A stretch of 64,000 bases of DNA, taken from contig CAWCSF010000010.1 in the NCBI GenBank assembly GCA_963798195.1, positions 1,240,001-1,304,000 of the forward strand. Direction: 5' to 3'. A program made the translations under genes and the position numbers. A model generated the notes under the pieces. That model was given only the letters and a program-made list of their open reading frames with translations, did no database searches and was not told where the DNA came from. Positions 35,833 to 44,224 of this stretch are shown here, piece after piece. Position 1 is the first letter of the stretch. Every line of letters starts with the position of its first letter. The DNA is from CAVSRC01 sp963798195. GTDB lineage: Bacteria; Pseudomonadota; Alphaproteobacteria; Rhizobiales; Kaistiaceae.

Positions 35833-36174
35833 ATGACTGAAACCTTGACGAACAATGTTGCGCTTTCAGAGCGGGCCGCGAAGCGGATCGCGCGCATCCT
35901 CTCGGTCGAACCGGGCGGGACTGCGCTGCGCATCAGCGTATCGGGCGGCGGCTGCTCAGGTTTCCAGTACGGGTTCGACCTCGATTCCACGCGTGCGCCG
36001 GACGACATCGTCATCGAACGCGACGGCGCCGTCGTGCTGATTGACCCGGTCTCCCTGCCCTTCATGGGCGGCTCGGAGATCGATTTCGTCGACGATCTGA
36101 TGGGCCAGTCGTTCCAGATTCACAATCCCAACGCCACGGCGTCTTGCGGCTGCGGGACAAGTTTCTCGATCTGA
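35833..36174 (+). CDS. erpA: Iron-sulfur cluster insertion protein ErpA (A-type carrier)
   Basis: A-type [Fe-S] carrier of 113 residues. The three ligand cysteines are in place: C41 in SGGGCSGFQYGF, and C105 and C107 in ASCGCGTSFSI. DFVDDLMGQSFQIHNPNA between them is typical of ErpA, which passes clusters from the scaffold to target enzymes in the cytoplasm. The ATG at 35833 fits the family; the longer frame from 35722 would include the promoter region. It is divergent from dgt and is followed after 26 bp by the VOC gene. Confidence 0.94.
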   Translation: MTETLTNNVALSERAAKRIARILSVEPGGTALRISVSGGGCSGFQYGFDLDSTRAPDDIVIERDGAVVLIDPVSLPFMGGSEIDFVDDLMGQSFQIHNPNATASCGCGTSFSI

Positions 36175-36200
36175 CGCTGGCCATGGCGGGGGGATAATCG

Positions 36201-36767
36201 ATGGCAAGCACCAAGAAGAAGCCGCCGGCGAAGTCTGCAACCAAGGCTCCGGCCAAGGGCGCGCGCCGGACCAGCCCCGCCAAGCCATCCGCACGCTCCC
36301 GCCCCAAGGCTGAACCAAAGGCTCGGCCGGGCCGCGCTTCCGTTGCCAAGGCGCCGGCCAAGCGCCCAGCCCGCGCGCACGCAACCGGCGATTTCGGCCT
36401 CGACAAACTCCAGCAGATTGCGCTGACAGCCACCAACCTCGACGCCTCGGTAGTTTTCTACCGGGATACCCTCGGGATGAAGTTCGTCACGCGTTTCGAT
36501 CCGCCCGGCCTCGCCTTCTTCAACCTCGGAGGTGGCGTTCGTCTGCTCCTGTCGGCGACGGCATCCAGCGCATCGCTGTATTTCCATGTCGACGACCTGG
36601 AGGCGGCAATCAAGGAACTGCGCAAGCGCGGCGTGCAGTTCCTCCAGCCACCGCACATGATCCATCGCGACGAGGCGGGCGACTTTGGCAAGAGGGGCAC
36701 CGAAGAGTGGATGGCCTTCTTCCACGATCCGGGCGGCAACCTGCTCGCCTTGGTCGAGAGGCGTTAA
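36201..36767 (+). CDS. VOC (glyoxalase/bleomycin resistance) protein with a basic Lys/Ala/Pro tail
   Basis: 188 residues in two parts. Residues 1-62 are almost only K, A, P, R, S and T, like the tails of histone H1 or AlgP. Residues 66-188 form a single vicinal-oxygen-chelate domain: LQQIALTATNLDASVVFYRDTLG, LYFHVDDLEAAIKELRKRGVQF and MAFFHDPGGNLLALVE. The metal position that is normally histidine in the first strand is Q69 or Q70, so metal binding may be weakened. The catalytic role is unknown. It is 26 bp behind erpA and could be cotranscribed. Confidence 0.85.
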   Translation: MASTKKKPPAKSATKAPAKGARRTSPAKPSARSRPKAEPKARPGRASVAKAPAKRPARAHATGDFGLDKLQQIALTATNLDASVVFYRDTLGMKFVTRFDPPGLAFFNLGGGVRLLLSATASSASLYFHVDDLEAAIKELRKRGVQFLQPPHMIHRDEAGDFGKRGTEEWMAFFHDPGGNLLALVERR

Positions 36768-36877
36768 GCCCGCGGTTACCGAGAACTGAATTTCGGCGGC
36801 TGGCAGAAGGCCGGCATTAATCGACCGCGTGTCTATGTTTCTGTTTCGGGGTGGCGCAGCCCAGAGACAGGTTAGCC

Positions 36878-38278
36878 ATGGACCGCTTCCTTCGACTGCC
36901 TATCGCCAGTGCTGCCGTAGATGGCACCTCGGAGATCCACCTTGCGGAGCTCCTGGGTGCGCTCAGCCATGCGCTGGACATGACGGAAGGACAGCCTGCC
37001 GGTCATTGCGTCCGTTGCTGCTTCATAGGCGTGAATGTCGGGCGCGAGCTCGGATTGTCCGATCATCAGCTTTCCGACCTTTACTACACCCTGCTCCTCA
37101 AGGACCTCGGCTGCAGCAGCAACGCCGCCCGCATTTGCCAGCTTTATCTCAGCAGCGACCTCGCTCTGAAGAAGGACTACAAGATCGTCAACGGCGACAG
37201 CTTCGGCGAAGTGCTGAGCTTCGTCCTCGGTCACACCGGACTGAACGCGACCATGTCGGAGCGTTTCCGCGCGTTGGCCAATATCGCGCGCAATGGCGGT
37301 CAGTTGGCCAAGGAGTTGACCGACACCCGCTGCCACCGCGGCGCCGACATCGCGATACAGATGCATTTCTCGGCCGACGTCGCCGATGGCATCCAGAATC
37401 TGGACGAGCGCTGGAACGGCCGGGGACTACCTGAAGGCCGCAAGGGAGAAGACATTCCCGTTTTCTCCCAGATCGCCCTGCTGGCGCAGGTGGCCGATGT
37501 CTTCCACACCACACGCGGCGACAAGGCCGCCCTTTCCGAAATCCGGCAGCGCAAAGACACCTGGTTCGGCCCCCAATTCGTCGAGGCGTTCGAACGCGTG
37601 GCGACAAGACCCGAATTCTGGCGCCAGCTAGCCGCCAGCGACCTGGAGGCGGTCGTCTTCACGCTAGAGCCGGCGCAGGAAAGGCGCGTGGCCGACGAGG
37701 ACCAGCTCGACGCCATCGCGGAGGGCTTCGCCCAGGTCGTCGACTCCAAAAGCCCCTACACGGCCGGGCATAGCGACCGCGTCGCTCTGTTCGCCGACCT
37801 TATCGCCCATGAACTGGGATGGAGCACAGCCGAACGGCGATGGCTCCGGCGGGTCGCGTTGCTTCACGACATCGGCAAACTCGGAGTGAGCAACACGATC
37901 CTCGACAAGCCCGCAAAACTCGACAGCGAGGAGTGGGAGGCGATGAAGCAGCACGCCGCCTATTCCGAAAGCATCCTCGCGCGGATCGGGGCTTTCGCCG
38001 ACATGGCCACAATCGCGGGCGCCCACCACGAACGTCTAGACGGCAAGGGCTATCCCAAGGGACTTGCCGGCGAGGAGATCACGCTCCCGACGCGCGTCAT
38101 CACCACGGCCGACGTTTTCGATGCCTTGACCGCCACGCGCCCCTATCGCGCGGCGATGCCGGCTCACAAGGCCCTTGCGATCATGGCCGAAGGCATCGGC
38201 ACCCAGTTTGACCCAGTGTGCTACGACGCCCTCGCGAGCGCCGTGGCCAAGGCCAATCTGGAGGACAAGGCGGCCTAG
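36878..38278 (+). CDS. Double HD-GYP-type phosphohydrolase, first domain degenerate
   Basis: 466 residues. The C-terminal half (about 280-455) is a standard HD-GYP domain: LLHDIGKLG with the H330-D331 pair, HHERLDGKGYPKGL at 383-396, and ITTADVFDALTATRPYR. This kind of domain hydrolyses cyclic di-GMP or other cyclic dinucleotides. The N-terminal half repeats the fold but has KDLGCSSN where HD is expected (about 75) and NLDERWNGRGLPEG for the GYP segment (174-187), so it is probably a regulatory copy. No membrane helix or receiver domain is seen. The ATG at 36878 follows AGGT; a longer start at 36851 is less likely. Confidence 0.88.
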   Translation: MDRFLRLPIASAAVDGTSEIHLAELLGALSHALDMTEGQPAGHCVRCCFIGVNVGRELGLSDHQLSDLYYTLLLKDLGCSSNAARICQLYLSSDLALKKDYKIVNGDSFGEVLSFVLGHTGLNATMSERFRALANIARNGGQLAKELTDTRCHRGADIAIQMHFSADVADGIQNLDERWNGRGLPEGRKGEDIPVFSQIALLAQVADVFHTTRGDKAALSEIRQRKDTWFGPQFVEAFERVATRPEFWRQLAASDLEAVVFTLEPAQERRVADEDQLDAIAEGFAQVVDSKSPYTAGHSDRVALFADLIAHELGWSTAERRWLRRVALLHDIGKLGVSNTILDKPAKLDSEEWEAMKQHAAYSESILARIGAFADMATIAGAHHERLDGKGYPKGLAGEEITLPTRVITTADVFDALTATRPYRAAMPAHKALAIMAEGIGTQFDPVCYDALASAVAKANLEDKAA

Positions 38279-38293
38279 CCGCCATCCTTCAAC

Positions 38294-39781
38294 CTACTGG
38301 AAGGCCGTCTCGGCGAAGCTCCTGAGCTTCCGCGAATGGAGCCGCTCGTGCGCCATGGCACGCAGCTTCTCCATGGCGCGGATGCCGATCTCGAGATGCT
38401 GGCCCACCTGGCGACGGTAGAAATCCGAGGCCATGCCCGGCAGCTTCAACTCGCCATGCAGCGGCTTGTCCGAGACGCAGAGCAGCGTGCCGTAGGGCAC
38501 GCGGAAGCGGAAACCGTTGGCGGCGATGGTCGCCAACTCCATGTCGAGGGCAACCGCGCGCGATTGTGAAAAGCGCTGCACCGGCTCGCGATGATCGCGG
38601 AGTTCCCAGTTGCGATTGTCGATGGTCGCGACAGTGCCGGTGCGCATGATGCTCTTCAGCTCGAAGCCCTTCAGGCCGGTCACCTCCGCGACCGCCTCCT
38701 CGAGCGCCACCTGCACCTCGGCCAGCGGCGGGATCGGAATCCAGGTCGGCAGGTCGGCGTCAAGAACGTGGTCCTCGCGCACGTAGCCATGCGCCAGTAC
38801 GTAGTCGCCGAGCGCCTGCGTGTTCCTCAGGCCGGCGCAGTGCCCAAGCATGAGCCAGGCGTGCGGGCGCAGCACGGCGATGTGATCGGTAATCGTTTTC
38901 GCGTTGGACGGGCCAATACCGATGTTCACCATCGTGATGCCGCCGTGGCCCGGCTGCGTCAGGTGGTAGGCCGGCATCTGCGGAAGCCGGCCCGGCGCCT
39001 TGCCGGAGGTCGGCTTCTTCTTGCCGGCGTAGGTGATGACATCGCCCGGCTCGACAAAACTCTCGTACCCGCCCTCGCCTGCGGCCACCATGCGACGAGA
39101 CCGCTGGACGAACTCGTCGATATAGAACTGGTAGTTGGTGAAGATGATGAAGTTCTGGAAGTGGTCCGGGTGCGTCGCCGTGTAATGCGGCAGCCGATGC
39201 AGCGAGTAGTCGACGCGCGAAGCTGTAAATGGCGCCAGCGGCAACGGCATGCCGGGCGCGGCGAGGAACGTGCCGTTGACGATCGCGTCGTCGGTGACGG
39301 CGAGATCGGGCACGTCAAACATGTCGCGGAGCGGCCGCTCGATGCGATCGGTGATCTCGCCCTCGACGTGGATGCCATCGGGAAATGCAAAGTGCAGCGG
39401 GATCGGCTCGGCCGAAGCGCCGATCTCGACCGGGACCCCGTGATTGCGGATGAGAAGCCGGATCTGCTCGATGAGGTAGGGGCGGAAGAGTTTGGGCTGG
39501 GTAACGCTTGCCGAATAGACACCCGGCCCGGCCACGTGCCCGTAGGAGAGCCGCGAGTCGATCTGCGCGTAGGACGACGTTTCGATCCGGATTTCGGGAT
39601 AGGTCGCCCGCACCCGGCCGGCGAGACGCTTGGTCTTCAGGAGCCTTGCGAAGCGCTCGCGGATGAACGCGGTATTCTGTTCGTAGATCAGTTCGAGCCG
39701 ATCGACCGCGGCCTCGGCGTCACGAAACGATTTCGTGGCGATGGCCTTGGGCCGCTCGATTGGGTTGGCGTCAGCTTTCAT
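38294..39781 (-). CDS. amn: AMP nucleosidase
   Basis: Cleaves AMP to adenine and ribose 5-phosphate, tuning adenylate pools. 495 residues, close to the E. coli enzyme. The nucleoside phosphorylase-like core contains GGITMVNIGIGPSNAKTITDHIAVLRPHAWLMLGHCAGLRNTQALGDYVLAHGYVRED-type sequence, followed by the family segments RAVALDMELATIAANGFRF and GTLLCVSDKPLHGELKLPGMASDFY. The ATG at 39781 is preferred; an in-frame GTG fourteen codons earlier is possible. It converges with the HD-GYP gene. Confidence 0.95.
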   Translation of the reverse strand: MKADANPIERPKAIATKSFRDAEAAVDRLELIYEQNTAFIRERFARLLKTKRLAGRVRATYPEIRIETSSYAQIDSRLSYGHVAGPGVYSASVTQPKLFRPYLIEQIRLLIRNHGVPVEIGASAEPIPLHFAFPDGIHVEGEITDRIERPLRDMFDVPDLAVTDDAIVNGTFLAAPGMPLPLAPFTASRVDYSLHRLPHYTATHPDHFQNFIIFTNYQFYIDEFVQRSRRMVAAGEGGYESFVEPGDVITYAGKKKPTSGKAPGRLPQMPAYHLTQPGHGGITMVNIGIGPSNAKTITDHIAVLRPHAWLMLGHCAGLRNTQALGDYVLAHGYVREDHVLDADLPTWIPIPPLAEVQVALEEAVAEVTGLKGFELKSIMRTGTVATIDNRNWELRDHREPVQRFSQSRAVALDMELATIAANGFRFRVPYGTLLCVSDKPLHGELKLPGMASDFYRRQVGQHLEIGIRAMEKLRAMAHERLHSRKLRSFAETAFQ

Positions 39782-39836
39782 GGGGATGCACCGTTCTTCA
39801 AGGTGCGCCGGAATGTCTGCCACCGGGCCGCGCGGG

Positions 39837-41006
39837 TCAAGTCACGGCAGGATCCAGGCGGCGGTCGCGGGTCCACGAAAACAGTGCGATTCCGAGGGCC
39901 ATGGCCACGAAAAAGGCGCTGATCCACGGCAATTGCGCATAGCTCCACTGCGCCTTGAGCGCGAGCCCGCCAAACCACGCACCCGCCGCGATGCCGATGT
40001 TGAAGGCCGTCGATATCAGGGTCGAGGCAAGGTTCGGCGCTTCGCGGGCCGCCGTGAGGATGCGCGCCTGCACCGGCGCGGCGAACGAGAAGCCGACCAG
40101 CGACCACAGGAAGAAGACGACGGTCATCGCAATAGCGTCGTAGACCGCAACCAGCGCCGTCAGGTAGAGCGCAAGCTCCAGAGCGAAGACGCCGACCAGC
40201 GCCAGCATCGGCTTCCAGTCGCCGAGGCGGCCGCCGATGAGATTGCCGAGGATGCCGCCCACGCCTGAAATGAACAGCAGCCACGGCACGACCGAAATCG
40301 ACACGCCGGTGATCTCGGTGAAGATCGGGACGATGTAGGTCAATGGCGCGAAGACAGCGGCCATTGCCAGCGCGATCATCGCGTATGACCAAAGCACATT
40401 TGGGTGAGCCACGGCGCGAAGCTCGGCGGCGATACCGGACGACTGCTGCGGCGCGCCCTTCGGCGCCCGCGGAACGAGTATGACGAGCGCGGCGGCGGCG
40501 AACACGCCGACCCCGGCAATGACCCAGAACGTCGTCCGCCAGCCAAAGGCATTTCCGATGGCCGTGCCGATCGGCGCGCCAAGGACGTTGGCCATGGTGA
40601 TGCCGGCGACCACGAGCGACACGGCGGTCGCCTGCCGCTCCTTCGGCACGAGGCCTGTGGCGATGATCAGCGCCACGCCGAAGAACAGGCCGTGGCTGCA
40701 CGCGACGACCAGCCGCGCGCCCATGAGCAGCCAGTAGCTGGTGGCAAGCGCGCAGAGAATATTGCCGGCGATGAAGACGACCATCATGGCCAGCAGAAGC
40801 GGACGGCGCGGCAGCCGGCTGGTGGCGATGGCGAGCACCGGGCCGCCGATGGCCACGCCGATGGCGTAGCCGGAGATCAGCAGGCCGGCGGTGGGGATAT
40901 CCACGCGGAGATCGGCCGCCAGCGCCGGCAGCAGGCCGGCGATGACGAGCTCGGTCGTGCCGACCGCGAAGGCGGCGATAAACAGCGCGAAGAGCGGCAG
41001 CGGCAT
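39837..41006 (-). CDS. MFS transporter (DHA1/AraJ-like)
   Basis: 389-residue major facilitator of 12 helices. It starts PLPLFALFIAAFAVGTTELVIAGLLPALAADL, the typical DHA1 (AraJ, YdhP, chloramphenicol-resistance-like) opening, with ATSRLPRRPLLLAMMVVFIAG as the loop 2-3 motif A region and GAPIGTAIGNAFGWRTTFWVIA as motif C. An efflux role is likely; the substrate is unknown. The ATG at 41006 fits the family; the frame upstream is Pro/Arg-rich and not conserved. Confidence 0.92.
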   Translation of the reverse strand: MPLPLFALFIAAFAVGTTELVIAGLLPALAADLRVDIPTAGLLISGYAIGVAIGGPVLAIATSRLPRRPLLLAMMVVFIAGNILCALATSYWLLMGARLVVACSHGLFFGVALIIATGLVPKERQATAVSLVVAGITMANVLGAPIGTAIGNAFGWRTTFWVIAGVGVFAAAALVILVPRAPKGAPQQSSGIAAELRAVAHPNVLWSYAMIALAMAAVFAPLTYIVPIFTEITGVSISVVPWLLFISGVGGILGNLIGGRLGDWKPMLALVGVFALELALYLTALVAVYDAIAMTVVFFLWSLVGFSFAAPVQARILTAAREAPNLASTLISTAFNIGIAAGAWFGGLALKAQWSYAQLPWISAFFVAMALGIALFSWTRDRRLDPAVT

Positions 41007-41120
41007 GACGATCCCGCCCGGTGGCGGCCTTCGGTGGACGCCGCGGGGGACAGGGACTCGCCGCGGGGCGCGGAATGTGGTCGAGGCGGCCGAGGCGGTC
41101 AAGCGACGGCCGCCACGCCC

Positions 41121-41549
41121 TCAGGGCTCCAGGGTCGCGTCCACCGTGACCTTGACCGCGCCCAGGGCGCGCGACACCGGGCAATTGTCCTTGGTGCCCT
41201 CGGCGATCTTCTGGAATTCGGCGTTTTCGACGCCCGGCACCTTGGCGCCGACCGTGAGTTCGATCAGCGCGATCGTCCATTTGCCGTCGACCTGGTCGAG
41301 ATGGACTTCGGCATTGGCGCGGATGAAATCGGGCTTGTGGCCGGCCTTGGTCAGATCGCCGGAAAGCGCCATGGCGTAGCAGCCGGCATGGGCCGCGGCG
41401 ATCAGCTCCTCCGGGTTGGTGCCGCCGCCATCCGAGAAGCGCGACGCCCAGGTGTACTCGCCGTCATAGGCGCCGCCGCCGAAGCGCATGTGGCCGCGGC
41501 CTTCCCGCAATGTGCCGTGCCATTCGGCATCGCTTGTCCGTGTCGGCAT
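41121..41549 (-). CDS. osmC: OsmC/Ohr-family peroxiredoxin
   Basis: 142-residue OsmC-type protein that reduces organic peroxides. The two redox cysteines are in AAAHAGCYAMAL (about residue 57) and KDNCPVSRAL (about 122), with the family start RTSDAEWHGTLREGRGHM and GTNPEELIAAAHAGC. AAGGAGAA lies just before the ATG. It is OsmC rather than Ohr by the N-terminal TWASRFSDGGGTNPEE pattern. Divergent from the exonuclease III gene. Confidence 0.92.
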   Translation of the reverse strand: MPTRTSDAEWHGTLREGRGHMRFGGGAYDGEYTWASRFSDGGGTNPEELIAAAHAGCYAMALSGDLTKAGHKPDFIRANAEVHLDQVDGKWTIALIELTVGAKVPGVENAEFQKIAEGTKDNCPVSRALGAVKVTVDATLEP

Positions 41550-41649
41550 CGTATTCTCCTTTATGCGTGGATCCGCCCGAGGCCTGACCTATCGCCCTTC
41601 CGCCGCAGACGCTAGCCTCTCCGCCCGAATCCATGCCATCAAGCCGACC

Positions 41650-42442
41650 ATGAAAGTCGCGACCTGGAACATCAACGGCGTGCGCGCCCGCCTCGACACC
41701 GCCCTCAACTACGTCAAGGAGGCGGCGCCGGACGTGCTGTGCCTGCAGGAGATCAAGTGCGAGGACCTCGCCTTCCCCTCCGAGATGTTCGAGGAACTCG
41801 GCTACAACGTCTCGACTCACGGGCAGAAGGGCTTCAACGGCGTCGCCATCCTGTCCAAGCGTGCCGCTCGAGGACGTGCGCTCCGGGCTGGCCGGCGACG
41901 ACAGCGACAGCCACTCGCGCTTCATCGAGGCGGTGATTTCCGTGCCCGGCGGCGCGCTGCGGGTGGTGTCGCTGTACCTGCCGAACGGCAATCCGACCGG
42001 CACCGACAAGTTCGCCTACAAGCTGGCGTGGATGGAGCGGCTGGAGGCCTACGCCAAGGAGCGGCTGGCCGAGGAGGAGCCGTTCCTGCTCGCCGGAGAC
42101 TTCAACGTGATCGCGGAGCCCATCGACGCCCGCTTCCCGGACAACTGGAAACGCGACGCGCTCTTCCAGCCGGAGACGCGGGCGGCATGGCGGCGGCTGC
42201 TCAATCTCGGCCTGACGGATGCATTCCGCGCCTGCACGGCTGACGGCGGGTTCTATTCCTTCTGGGACTACCAGGCGGGCGCCTGGCAGAAGGACAATGG
42301 CATTCTCATCGACCACATCCTGCTTTCGCCACTGGCCGCGGACAGGCTGACCGGCGCGTGGATCGACAAGCACACGCGCGGCTGGGACAAGCCGTCAGAC
42401 CACGTGCCAGTGGTGATCGACATGGACTACGGCCCACAGTAA
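41650..42442 (+). pseudogene. xth: Exodeoxyribonuclease III, interrupted by a one-base frameshift
   Basis: AP endonuclease and 3'-5' exonuclease of base-excision repair. The first part (MKVATWNINGVRARL, LCLQEIKCED, GFNGVAILSK) and the second part (PLEDVRSGLAGDD, LLAGDFNVIAEPID, ILIDHILLSP, KPSDHVPVVIDM) are both conserved and carry the catalytic residues, but lie in different frames. They rejoin if one base is dropped at about 41860-41861, between the codon for K of LSK and PLED. Total length about 263 residues, normal for the family. A single indel in an intact gene suggests a sequencing error; if real, the enzyme would be lost. Confidence 0.88.
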
Positions 42443-42485
42443 TTGACACTCGGAATACCTTCCGAAACGTGGTATATACGGAGGC

Positions 42486-42776
42486 ATGTACCAGCGGCTC
42501 GCGATCCTGATCGCCGCAATGGCGGTATTGGCTGCCCCGGCACTGGCCGGGTCGAACGGCATAGATTGCCGGTGCATCTACAAGGGCAAGTATTTCGACC
42601 AGGGCGATACGGTCTGTATCCGGGTCGACGGCCATTCGCGGCTGGCACGCTGCGCCATGGCGCTCAACAACACATCCTGGGAATTCCTGAGCAAGACCGA
42701 CAGTTGCCCACAGGCATCGATGACGCCGGTGCCGCCGGGACTGCTGAACCAGGCGGCGTCCCGGCCAGCCGGCTAG
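42486..42776 (+). CDS. Small secreted Cys-rich protein, paralogue A
   Basis: 96 residues with a signal peptide (MYQRLAILIAAMAVLAAPALA) and a short mature part with five cysteines: CRC, then VCIRVDGHSRLARC, SWEFLS and SCPQA. I know of no family for it. The following gene at 42844 encodes a protein with the same spacing of G..Y..G, CI, RLARC, SW and CP, so the two are tandem paralogues 67 bp apart. Even numbers of cysteine pairs in the periplasm suggest disulfides. Function unknown. Confidence 0.72.
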   Translation: MYQRLAILIAAMAVLAAPALAGSNGIDCRCIYKGKYFDQGDTVCIRVDGHSRLARCAMALNNTSWEFLSKTDSCPQASMTPVPPGLLNQAASRPAG

Positions 42777-42843
42777 GCCTGTTCTCGCTCTTGTGATCCG
42801 AATTGGGATTTTCGCCGGCGACGGCGCGCGATAGTCTGGGCGC

Positions 42844-43248
42844 ATGGGCAAAGTCTGGATCATCGGTCTGGGTGTGGCTGCCGGCCTCATGGGCTCGGCC
42901 GCATGGGCGCAGGAAGCGGCCACTCCACCGGTCTCCAACGCCCTCTGCACGAACGCCGGCACGCAGTACAAGGTGGGCGAGTATGCCTGCATCGCCGCCT
43001 GCCATGGCCAGCGCCGCCTTGCGCGGTGCGACGCCATCGCGACGTCGGCGTCGTGGACCTACGTTTCGGATGCCTGCCCGAGCGCCATGATCGTTCCGGC
43101 CTGGCCCAGCGACTGGACCGAAACGCCAGCGCTCGCCGACATGTCGCCGATCCCGGTCACGGTGATCATGAGCGCCATAGACCCGACGATCGCGCCCCGC
43201 ATCGGCTCACACTTCACCGGCTCGGTGCTCACCCGCCAAGGCGGCTAA
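42844..43248 (+). CDS. Small secreted Cys-rich protein, paralogue B
   Basis: 134 residues with a signal peptide ending in GSAAWAQ. The mature core GTQYKVGEYACIAACHGQ, RRLARC, SASWTYVSDACPSA matches the neighbouring protein at 42486 in order and spacing; it then has an extra C-terminal part of about 50 residues that is rich in Pro, Thr and Ile and lacks cysteine. No domain recognised. Tandem position with paralogue A on the plus strand suggests duplication and a shared envelope role. Confidence 0.75.
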   Translation: MGKVWIIGLGVAAGLMGSAAWAQEAATPPVSNALCTNAGTQYKVGEYACIAACHGQRRLARCDAIATSASWTYVSDACPSAMIVPAWPSDWTETPALADMSPIPVTVIMSAIDPTIAPRIGSHFTGSVLTRQGG

Positions 43249-43276
43249 CGCCGCACTACCGAAAACGTCGGATGCC

Positions 43277-44224
43277 CTACTTGCCGCTGGCGAGCTTGGG
43301 GGGATTCTTGGACAGCCACTCGTCGGCGCGCTTCTTGGCGGAATTCCATTCCGCTTCCGTCGCCGCCGACCGCGCCTCTTCGTGCATGGTCAGGATCCAG
43401 TCCTGATTGGAGCCGGACCGCACCAGCGCGATGGTGAGGTACATCAGCCCTTCGATCGGCTGCCGGGTGACCCCGTCGCCGGCGAAGAGCAAGTGGCCAT
43501 AAATGGCCTGGCCATCGATGCTGCCGTAGTCGGCAGCAAGCTTGGCCCAGCGGACGGCTTGCCGCGGGCTCGGCGTGTTGTTGTTGGCTGTATCGAGCAG
43601 GGAGTGGGTCAGCTCCAGCGCGATTTCGATGAGCAGGCCCTTGGCAGCGGGACTGCCCTTGTCGGCAGCGAGGTTGGCCCACTTCGCCGCCTGCACCAGA
43701 TCGCGCTCTCCACCCTCGCCGTTGTAGAACATGGCCGCAAGGTTGAGCTGCGCGTCGGCGTCGCCGAAATAGGCGGCGCGCCAGAAATACTCGCGAGCGC
43801 GGCTCGGATCGGCCTCTACGTCGGAATTCGGTATGCCCTTGCGGAAAAACGAACCGAGCTTCGCCCAGGCGCTGGTTACGAACGGCGTCGCCTGATCGCG
43901 CCGACGCCCATCCGAATCGTCGGCATGGGCGGCCACGTCACTGAAGAACTTGAAGGCCTGATAGTCGTTCTTCTCTACGCCATCGCCCTCGGCGTACATG
44001 CTGCCGAGTTTCCACTGCGCGCCCGCATTGCCGTTCTTGGCAGCGAAACTCAGCGCCTGGACGGCGGCCGTCTTGTCACCGCTCTTGTAGGAGTCGATGC
44101 CGTAGCGCAACGCCTCGGCGGGCGGCGTGTCGGCATTGAGATTTTTCACGTCGAACGCCTGCGCGTGCCCGACGACGCCGAGCATCACAACAAGCGCACC
44201 ACTGAGTACGTTAGATGTCTGCAT
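43277..44224 (-). CDS. Periplasmic Sel1-repeat protein, ExoR-like
   Basis: 315 residues: a signal peptide (to about GHAQA), then Sel1/TPR-like repeats such as AVQALSFAAKNGNAGAQWKLGSMYAEGDGVEKNDYQAFKFF, YFGDADAQLNLAAMFYNGEGGERDLVQAAKWANLAADKG and AKLAADYGSIDGQAIYGHLLFAGDGVTRQPIEGLMYLTIALV. The order and the FDVKNLN opening resemble rhizobial ExoR, the periplasmic inhibitor of the ExoS-ChvI two-component system. No exoS/chvI is in this window, so the regulatory role is inference. Its ATG overlaps the end of ilvD by 14 bases. Confidence 0.82.
   Translation of the reverse strand: MQTSNVLSGALVVMLGVVGHAQAFDVKNLNADTPPAEALRYGIDSYKSGDKTAAVQALSFAAKNGNAGAQWKLGSMYAEGDGVEKNDYQAFKFFSDVAAHADDSDGRRRDQATPFVTSAWAKLGSFFRKGIPNSDVEADPSRAREYFWRAAYFGDADAQLNLAAMFYNGEGGERDLVQAAKWANLAADKGSPAAKGLLIEIALELTHSLLDTANNNTPSPRQAVRWAKLAADYGSIDGQAIYGHLLFAGDGVTRQPIEGLMYLTIALVRSGSNQDWILTMHEEARSAATEAEWNSAKKRADEWLSKNPPKLASGK

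Noticed and set aside
40404..41615. Long plus-strand reading frame over the MFS and OsmC genes
   Set aside because: Composition is Arg/Gly/Gln-rich shadow of two clearly conserved minus-strand genes.
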